Shown one piece after another: positions 4,898 through 9,872 of a stretch of DNA of 9,872 nt. Numbering within the stretch: the stretch's first letter is position 1; each line of letters starts with the position of its first letter. The notes under the pieces were generated by a model. That model was given only the letters and a program-made list of their open reading frames with translations. It had not been told where the DNA came from and did no database searches. Position numbers and translations under genes: made by a program. The DNA is from Rubrobacter sp. (GTDB lineage: Bacteria; Actinomycetota; Rubrobacteria; Rubrobacterales; Rubrobacteraceae): assembly GCA_016781705.1 (NCBI GenBank), contig JADDPV010000214.1:1-9872 (forward strand), given 5' to 3'.

Positions 4898-7753
4898 TTG
4901 GAGAGAGGTAGCGTCGGGAGCCAGTTTTTCGGCCCGAACCTCGGCTACGTGCTGGAGCTTTACGAGAGGTTCAGGGAAGATCCGAACTCCGTTGACGAGC
5001 ACACGAGGACGTTCTTCGAGGAGTGGGGCCCACCGCGGACGGACGGTGCGGGAGCGAACGGGGCGGCCGGAGGCGCCGTCGCGGACGAGGTGGACGTGGA
5101 GAAGGTCGTTGGGGCGACGAAGTGGATCCGGCACGTCCGGGACTACGGCCATCTGGCGGCGCAGTTGGATCCGCTGGGCAGCGAGCCGCAGGGCGACCCC
5201 ACGCTCGACCCGGGCTTCTACCGCGTGAGCGAGGACGACCTGAAGACGCTGCCCGCCGGCATCATCATCGGCGGGCCGATCGGGGAGCGAACCGAAACGG
5301 CCAAAGAGGGGGCCGACGAGCTCCGGCGCATCTACTGCTCGACCACCGGCTACGACTTCGGCCACGTCCACGAACCCGAGGAGCGGTTCTGGCTGCGCGA
5401 AGCCGTCGAGTCCGGGCGCTTCGGTGGTCCCTTGAGCGACGACGAGTCGAAGCAGCTCCTCCGGCGGCTCACGCAGGTGGACACCTTCGAGAAGTTCCTG
5501 CACAGGACGTTCCTCGGCCAGAAACGCTTCAGCGTCGAGGGCGTAGACATGGTCGTGCCGATGGTCAACGCGTTCGTGCAGGCCGCGGCGGACGCCGGGA
5601 TACCGGAGGCGGTCCTGGGGATGGCGCACCGGGGCAGGCTCAACGTGCTCGCGCACGTCCTGGACAAGCCGTACAAGAGGATCTTCGGCGAGTTCCAGCA
5701 GCCGGAGAGGGGCGAAGACTCCTCGGTCTCCGAGAGCCCGGGCGGCGGCTGGGTCGGGGACGTCAAGTACCACCTGGGCATCCGGGGCTTCCAGCTCTCC
5801 GACGAGATCGCCGACCAGGAAGTCCTCATCAACCTCGCCCCCAACCCGAGCCACCTGGAGCACGTCGACCCCGTCGTCGAGGGGATGGCGCGCGCCGCCC
5901 AGGAGAAGCGCGACGGGAGGGGGGAGCCGAAGAGGAGCAGCGAGGCGTCGCTGCCGATCCTGTTGCACGGGGACGCGGCGTTCCCGGCCGAGGGGATCGT
6001 CGCGGAGACGCTGAACCTCTCGCGCCTGCCCGCCTACACGACGGGCGGGACGCTGCACATCATCACCAACAACCAGCTCGGGTTCACCACCGAGAAAAAG
6101 GACGCACGCTCGACCACGTACGCGAGCGACCTCGCCAAGGGGTTCGAGATGCCGGTCGTACACGTCAACGCCGACGACCCGGAGGCGTGCATGGCGGCGG
6201 CCAGGATGGCCTACGCCTACCGCGAGAAGTTCCACAAGGACTTCATGATCGACCTCATCGGCTACCGCCGGTTCGGGCACAACGAGGGTGACGAGCCCAC
6301 CTACACCCAGCCGGCGATGTACGAGATCATCCGCGAGCACCCGACGGTGCGCGAGCTCTACGCGAGGCAACTGGAGGAGCGCGGCGTAATCTCCTCGGAA
6401 GAGGCGGAGAGCTTGGTCGAGGAGATCAGGGGCCGTATGGAGGACGAGCACAACAAGCCCGGCCACGAGGAGATCGGCGAGGATGACATCTTCACCGACG
6501 AGCCGCACACCCCGCTCGTGGAGATCCCCGACACGGCCGTCCCCGCCGAGCGTCTCGTCGAACTGAACGAGGCGCTCATGCAACGCCCCGAGGGCTTCGA
6601 CGCGAACCGCAAGCTCGAGCGGCTCATGCAGAAGAACCGCGGCGAGCTGGACGGCGACGACGGAGGAGGCATAGACTGGGCGCACGCCGAGGTGCTGGCG
6701 TTCGCGTCGCTCCTCGAGGACGGCGTGCCGATCCGGCTGACGGGCCAGGACACGGTGCGCGGGACGTTCTCGCAGCGCCACGCGGCGCTCTACAATACGG
6801 AGACCGGCGAGCCCTACATACCGCTGCAGGAGCTGGAGCAGGCCAACGCCTCCTTCGCGGTCCACAACAGCCCGCTCTCGGAGGTCGCGGCGTTGGGCTT
6901 CGAGTACGGTTATACGCTCAACGCCAGAGAGACGCTCGTGTTATGGGAGGCGCAGTACGGCGACTTCGCCAACGTGGCGCAGCCCATCATCGACCAGTTC
7001 ATCGTCTCGGGGCAGGCGAAGTGGGGCCAGACCTCTGGGCTCGTCATGCTCCTGCCGCACGGCTACGAGGGCCAGGGTCCCGAGCACTCCAGCGCGCGCC
7101 TGGAGCGGTACCTGCAGCTCGCCGCGCACGAGAACATAAGGGTGGCGAACCTCACTACCGCCGCCCAGTACTTCCACCTGCTGCGCGCCCAGGCCACGCT
7201 CAGGGACGACCATCGTCCCCTGATCCTCATGTCCCCGAAGAGCCTGCTCAGGAACCCCATGGCGGCGTCGAGGCTCGCGGACCTGACGGACGACAAGTTC
7301 CACCCAGTCTTCGATGACGAAGAGGCGAGGGGCAGGGCGGAGTCCGTCAAGCGTCTCATCCTTTGCACCGGCAAGATTTACACGGAGCTCGTGAGCAGCG
7401 AGGCGCGCCAGGAGGACGAGGCCACGGCGGTGGCGCGGGTGGAGTTGCTCTACCCGTTCCCCGAGGGACAAGTCAGGGAGATCGTCGAGGGCTACCCGAA
7501 CCTGCGCGAGATCGCTTGGGTCCAGGAGGAACCCAAGAACATGGGCGCGTGGTCGTTCATGGAGCCTCGCCTCAGGGAGCTGGTGAACGACCGGATGCCG
7601 GTGCGCTACGTCGGCAAGCCCGCCCGCCCGAGCCCGGCTCAGGGCTCGCAGGGCTTCCACAAGAGGGAGCACGCGGCGCTGGTGAGGGCGGCCTTCAAGG
7701 CCGCCGAAGAGTCCGAAGAGGATAGAGAGCGCGAGGTGAACCGTGCCGGGTGA
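4898..7753 (+). CDS. sucA: 2-oxoglutarate dehydrogenase E1 component, 951 aa
   Basis: The thiamine-diphosphate-dependent E1 subunit, which decarboxylates 2-oxoglutarate and passes the succinyl group to the lipoyl arm of E2; a cytosolic TCA-cycle enzyme. The N-terminal E1 segment is typical (SQFFGPNLGYVLELYERF at 8-25, then DPNSVDEHTRTFFEEWG). GMAHRGRLNVLAHVLDKP is at 241-258. The TPP/metal-binding region carries GDAAFPAEGIVAETLNLS at 358-375 and NNQLGFTT at 391-398. FGHNEGDEPTYTQP is at 459-472. The transketolase-like pyrimidine domain follows (GQDTVRGTFSQRHAALYN), and the C-terminal domain ends with EEPKNMGAWSFMEPRL. The length equals that of ordinary SucA (about 930-960 aa), so there is no fused E2-like domain as in the Kgd/OdhA proteins of mycobacteria and corynebacteria. 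It starts with TTG and overlaps sucB by 11 bases. Confidence 0.96.
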   Translation: MERGSVGSQFFGPNLGYVLELYERFREDPNSVDEHTRTFFEEWGPPRTDGAGANGAAGGAVADEVDVEKVVGATKWIRHVRDYGHLAAQLDPLGSEPQGDPTLDPGFYRVSEDDLKTLPAGIIIGGPIGERTETAKEGADELRRIYCSTTGYDFGHVHEPEERFWLREAVESGRFGGPLSDDESKQLLRRLTQVDTFEKFLHRTFLGQKRFSVEGVDMVVPMVNAFVQAAADAGIPEAVLGMAHRGRLNVLAHVLDKPYKRIFGEFQQPERGEDSSVSESPGGGWVGDVKYHLGIRGFQLSDEIADQEVLINLAPNPSHLEHVDPVVEGMARAAQEKRDGRGEPKRSSEASLPILLHGDAAFPAEGIVAETLNLSRLPAYTTGGTLHIITNNQLGFTTEKKDARSTTYASDLAKGFEMPVVHVNADDPEACMAAARMAYAYREKFHKDFMIDLIGYRRFGHNEGDEPTYTQPAMYEIIREHPTVRELYARQLEERGVISSEEAESLVEEIRGRMEDEHNKPGHEEIGEDDIFTDEPHTPLVEIPDTAVPAERLVELNEALMQRPEGFDANRKLERLMQKNRGELDGDDGGGIDWAHAEVLAFASLLEDGVPIRLTGQDTVRGTFSQRHAALYNTETGEPYIPLQELEQANASFAVHNSPLSEVAALGFEYGYTLNARETLVLWEAQYGDFANVAQPIIDQFIVSGQAKWGQTSGLVMLLPHGYEGQGPEHSSARLERYLQLAAHENIRVANLTTAAQYFHLLRAQATLRDDHRPLILMSPKSLLRNPMAASRLADLTDDKFHPVFDDEEARGRAESVKRLILCTGKIYTELVSSEARQEDEATAVARVELLYPFPEGQVREIVEGYPNLREIAWVQEEPKNMGAWSFMEPRLRELVNDRMPVRYVGKPARPSPAQGSQGFHKREHAALVRAAFKAAEESEEDREREVNRAG

Positions 7754-9083
7754 AATATACGTCCCCGAACTCGGGGAATCGGTAGCCGACGCGACCGTCG
7801 GCCAGTGGCTCAAGAAAGAGGGCGACACGGTCGAGGCCGGCGAGCCACTCGTCGAGTTGGAGACCGACAAGATCAACTTCGAGGTAGAGGCCGAGAGCGA
7901 CGGTGTTCTGGAGTCCATCGCCAAGGGCGAGGGCGAAACCGTCAACGTCGGCGAGGTTATCGGCACGATAGGCGCGGGCGACGGGGCCGCCGGCGGTGAC
8001 GGCGTCGCCGCCCCGCAAGCCGAAGAGGAGGAGACCGCGGAGGAGGCGGAGGCCGGGCCCACCGGGGACGGGGGGGAGGCCGAAGAGGAGGAGTCTGAGC
8101 CCGAGAGGCGGGAGGCTGTGGGCGAGGAAGCCGAAGAGGTCACGGAAGCGGACGGCCATCGCGCCTCGCCGTCCGTGAGGAAGCTCGCCCGCGAGTACGA
8201 CATCGAGCTTTCGGAGGTGTCGGGCTCGGGTTCGGGCGGGCGCGTCACGAAGGAGGACGTGGAGCGCCTGATCCGGGACCGCTACAGCGCCCCGGCCGGC
8301 GGCCCGAAAGAGAAGACCTCGACCGAGGCACCCGAACGCCGGCAGCGGGAAGAGGCGCCGGCGGCTCAGGACGGCCGGGGCGCTCTGGAGGAGCGGGTCA
8401 GATTGTCGCGACGGCGGCAGACCATCGCCAAGAGGCTCGTCGAGGCGCAGCAGACCGCGGCGATGCTCACTACCTTCAACGAGGCGGACATGTCGGCGGT
8501 TATGGATCTGCGGAACCGCCGCAAGGAGAGGTTTCAGGAGCGTCACGACGGGGTGAGGCTCGGCTTCATGAGCTTCTTCACGAAGGCGGCTATCGGGGCC
8601 CTGAAGGCGTTCCCGAAGGTGAACGCGGAGCTCCAGGAGGACGAGTTGGTCCTCAAGAGCTACTACGACATCGGGGTCGCGGTCAGCACCGACGAGGGGC
8701 TCGTGGTGCCGGTGGTGCGCAACGCGGACAAGAAGAGCTTCGCCGAGATAGAGGGCGACATCGCCGACCTGGGCAGGCGCGCACGCAACGGTAAGCTGGG
8801 TTTGGAGGAGCTGCGCGGGGGCACGTTCACGATCACCAACGGTGGCATCTTCGGGTCGCTGAACTCGACGCCGATCCTCAACGTGCCGCAGGTGGCGATA
8901 CTCGGGATGCACAAGATTCAGGAGCGCCCGGTCGTCGTGGACGGGGAGATACAGATCCGCCCGATGATGTACCTGGCACTCTCCTACGACCACCGCATCG
9001 TGGACGGCGCGGAGGCCGTGAGCTTCCTGGTGCGTATAAAGGACCTCATAGAGGACCCGGAGGCGCTGCTCCTGGAGGGCTAA
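7743..9083 (+). CDS. sucB: 2-oxoglutarate dehydrogenase E2, dihydrolipoyl succinyltransferase, 446 aa
   Basis: The E2 core accepts the succinyl group on a lipoyl-lysine and transfers it to CoA. One lipoyl domain covers 1-78 with the lipoylated lysine K43 in ETDKINFEVEAE. A very acidic linker rich in Glu, Ala and Gly runs over about 80-138. The peripheral subunit-binding domain is at about 141-177 (SPSVRKLAREYDIELSEVSG, then GRVTKEDVERLI). A second charged linker and the catalytic domain from about 218 follow, with SYDHRIVDG at 414-422 carrying the family catalytic His (H417) and Asp (D421). The sequence favours a succinyl over an acetyl transferase chiefly because sucA is its partner. The GTG at 7743 lies within the end of sucA after GAGGTGA, so the two are translationally coupled. 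E3 is not in the window. A strong terminator follows. Confidence 0.95.
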   Translation: MPGEIYVPELGESVADATVGQWLKKEGDTVEAGEPLVELETDKINFEVEAESDGVLESIAKGEGETVNVGEVIGTIGAGDGAAGGDGVAAPQAEEEETAEEAEAGPTGDGGEAEEEESEPERREAVGEEAEEVTEADGHRASPSVRKLAREYDIELSEVSGSGSGGRVTKEDVERLIRDRYSAPAGGPKEKTSTEAPERRQREEAPAAQDGRGALEERVRLSRRRQTIAKRLVEAQQTAAMLTTFNEADMSAVMDLRNRRKERFQERHDGVRLGFMSFFTKAAIGALKAFPKVNAELQEDELVLKSYYDIGVAVSTDEGLVVPVVRNADKKSFAEIEGDIADLGRRARNGKLGLEELRGGTFTITNGGIFGSLNSTPILNVPQVAILGMHKIQERPVVVDGEIQIRPMMYLALSYDHRIVDGAEAVSFLVRIKDLIEDPEALLLEG

Positions 9084-9115
9084 CACTACGGCAAATCGTA
9101 CTCGGGCGAGGATTC

Positions 9116-9148
9116 GGGGGCTCGTTCCGGCGAGCCTCCTTTCTTTCT
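9116..9148 (+). terminator. Intrinsic terminator of the sucAB operon
   Basis: GGGGGCTCG (9116-9124) pairs fully with CGAGCCTCC (9131-9139), one pair being G-T, around the loop TTCCGG, and TTTCTTTCT follows directly. It begins 32 bases after the sucB stop. On the same strand the next feature is a separate remnant, so transcription of sucAB should end here. Confidence 0.85.
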
Positions 9149-9177
9149 CACAATGATATTTTAGTCTCGTTGTGAGA
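9146..9177. promoter_or_regulatory. Inverted repeat over the start of the TPR remnant
   Basis: TCTCACAA (9146-9153) and TTGTGAGA (9170-9177) are exact 8-bp reverse complements, 16 bases apart. The right arm contains the GTG start of the TPR remnant, and the AT-rich spacer holds a possible -10 (GATATTTTAG). It reads as an operator, or the end of a lost element, just after the sucAB terminator. Confidence 0.35.
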
Positions 9178-9490
9178 CCGAATGAAACGGTGGAGATCGC
9201 GGGTGGAGGGTTGCTCAAGAAGCTGGAGAGGGAGGCTCGTGATCTACGCCAAGGGAAGATTGGGGAAGAGGGCGGTAGAGGCGAACACGCGCGTACTTGA
9301 AGTAGATCCCGGCAACAACCTAGCGGCGCTGACCCGGCGCGCACGATGCCACCGAGAGCTGAGGAATCTACTCTATGCCGAAGCAGACTATCGCCGTGCC
9401 CTGGAGCTGGATCATGGGCACGCGCACATCCAGAATGCCTTGAGGGAGACCGAGGAAGAGGCGCGAAAACAGCGGGCGGACAAAGAGGTC
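9172..9490 (+). pseudogene. Frameshifted and truncated TPR-repeat protein
   Basis: Two frames must be joined to read it. From GTG at 9172 the product begins MRPNETVEIAGGGLLKKLER and continues EARDLRQGKIGE, then soon hits a stop (9298-9300). In the next frame the TPR repeat resumes as AVEANTRVLEVDPGNNLAAL, followed by TRRARCHRELRNLLYAEADY and RRALELDHGHAHIQNALRET, about two tetratricopeptide units with conserved Ala/Gly/Pro positions. The frameshift lies near 9264-9276, in a run of G and A. Coding character ends near 9490, where the reading turns into the antisense of the restriction-modification remnant, so the 3' end is lost. The first TPR gives a protein-interaction module; the original function is unknown. 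Programmed frameshifting is possible but unlikely, since the 3' end is missing too. An in-frame ATG at 9182 gives a longer second-frame ORF whose first residues look non-coding. Confidence 0.6.
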
Positions 9491-9872
9491 TATGATGAAC
9501 GCTTTGTTGAAGCCTATCAGTACGCCGCGATAGATCTGCCCCTTCACGTACTCGCCGAGCGAGATGCCCACCGCATGCATTTTACGGAGCCGGGCGGTGG
9601 TTGCGGCGTCGGTAAGGGACCAGCCGGAGCCGCTTATGGCGTCGGAGGGTAGAGGCTGGCCGACTTCTCGGACGAGGGCGGCTACGTCGGGGTAGGGTGG
9701 GGCGAGCGACTTAACCTGTGTAAGGGTGGTGAGGCCGCCGATCTCGTCGCGCTCCTTCTGGGCGGTGAAGATCATGGGGTAGGCGGTCGCGCTCTGCAAG
9801 ACGGGCAAGTCGCCGAAGTCGGTGATGCTGGAGACGTGGGTGATCTCGGCTATGTGCTTGCGTAGCTTCTTA
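9488..9872 (-). pseudogene. Truncated type IIG restriction-modification protein (TaqI-like specificity region)
   Basis: The minus-strand reading enters from the right edge of the window and is open: KKLRKHIAEITHVSSITDFG, DLPVLQSATAYPMIFTAQK, a central part with GSGWSLTDAATTARLRKMH, then GQIYRGVLIGFNKAFIID. The last motif (IYRGxxTGxNxAFxID) and the preceding FGDLPVxxxATxYP are familiar from the C-terminal specificity part (TaqI-like) of Eco57I/type IIG enzymes, in which one polypeptide carries the adenine methylase and nuclease. In complete proteins the sequence continues well beyond this; here the homology ends at FIID (9488) and the remaining residues to the stop at 9368-9370 are antisense to the TPR remnant. 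The 5' part, with the methylase motifs, lies beyond the window. As it lacks part of the target-recognition domain, it is probably inactive. The family name rests on motif memory, not a search. Confidence 0.6.

Noticed and set aside
4772..6865. Minus-strand open frame of 697 codons opposite sucA
   Set aside because: It is the reverse-strand shadow of a high-GC gene; sucA on the plus strand is unmistakable and the antisense translation is Arg/Val/Leu-rich without motifs.
7695..9344. Minus-strand open frame of 549 codons opposite sucB
   Set aside because: It is the shadow of sucB in a third-position GC-rich gene and has no ribosome binding site or recognisable domain.
1..9872. CRISPR array, tRNA or rRNA genes
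   Set aside because: No regularly spaced direct repeats, no tRNA-like cloverleaf with CCA end or T-arm consensus, and no rRNA-like stretch were seen. Integration next to a tRNA gene is therefore not supported here.

Overview
The window looks like a piece of a high-GC bacterial chromosome into which a mobile element has integrated. Coding is dense and G/C-rich, with GTG and TTG starts, tight gene overlaps and fairly frequent AGG (Arg) and ATA (Ile) codons. Together with the type of sucA and sucB present, this suggests a deep-branching actinobacterium such as Rubrobacter. That assignment is inference from style, not from a marker gene.

Layout. (1) Positions 1 to about 2410 hold a leftward cluster of small accessory genes. 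They run, in order of transcription, from a 47-aa coiled protein through a SWIM zinc-finger protein, four unrecognised proteins of 79, 108, 103 and 122 aa (several with overlapping stop/start codons), a decayed zinc-ribbon ORF and a very small ORF, to a gene whose start codon lies at the window edge. (2) Positions 2411-2574 are an unusually AT-rich divergent control region with a recognisable leftward promoter and repeated ATTGACT-type half-sites. (3) Positions 2575-4693 run rightward: a 72-aa Xre/Cro-type regulator, then a large serine recombinase of 631 aa. Regulator, recombinase and the leftward small-gene operon together look like the control and integration end of an integrative element or prophage. 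(4) The last 55-60 residues of the recombinase read as the 3' end of a tetratricopeptide (TPR) gene. I take this as the right-hand chromosome-element junction, near 4480-4510; the other junction is outside the window to the left. (5) From there on the sequence looks like host backbone: a structured 205-bp leader, then sucA (E1) and sucB (E2) of the 2-oxoglutarate dehydrogenase complex, overlapping by 11 bp and closed by a clear intrinsic terminator at 9116-9148. (6) The right end holds two gene remnants facing each other: a frameshifted and truncated TPR gene (+) and the truncated C-terminal part of a TaqI/Eco57I-like type IIG restriction-modification protein (-). They meet near 9488.

How it fits together. 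SucA decarboxylates 2-oxoglutarate and SucB carries and transfers the succinyl group; the E3 lipoamide dehydrogenase is not in the window. The Xre-type protein probably controls the divergent region and so both the recombinase and the leftward operon. The most interesting points are the recombinase-TPR fusion, which suggests that integration changes the C-terminus of the recombinase, the operator-like control region, an 18-bp perfect palindrome inside the leftward operon, and the uncharacterised zinc-binding small-protein operon.
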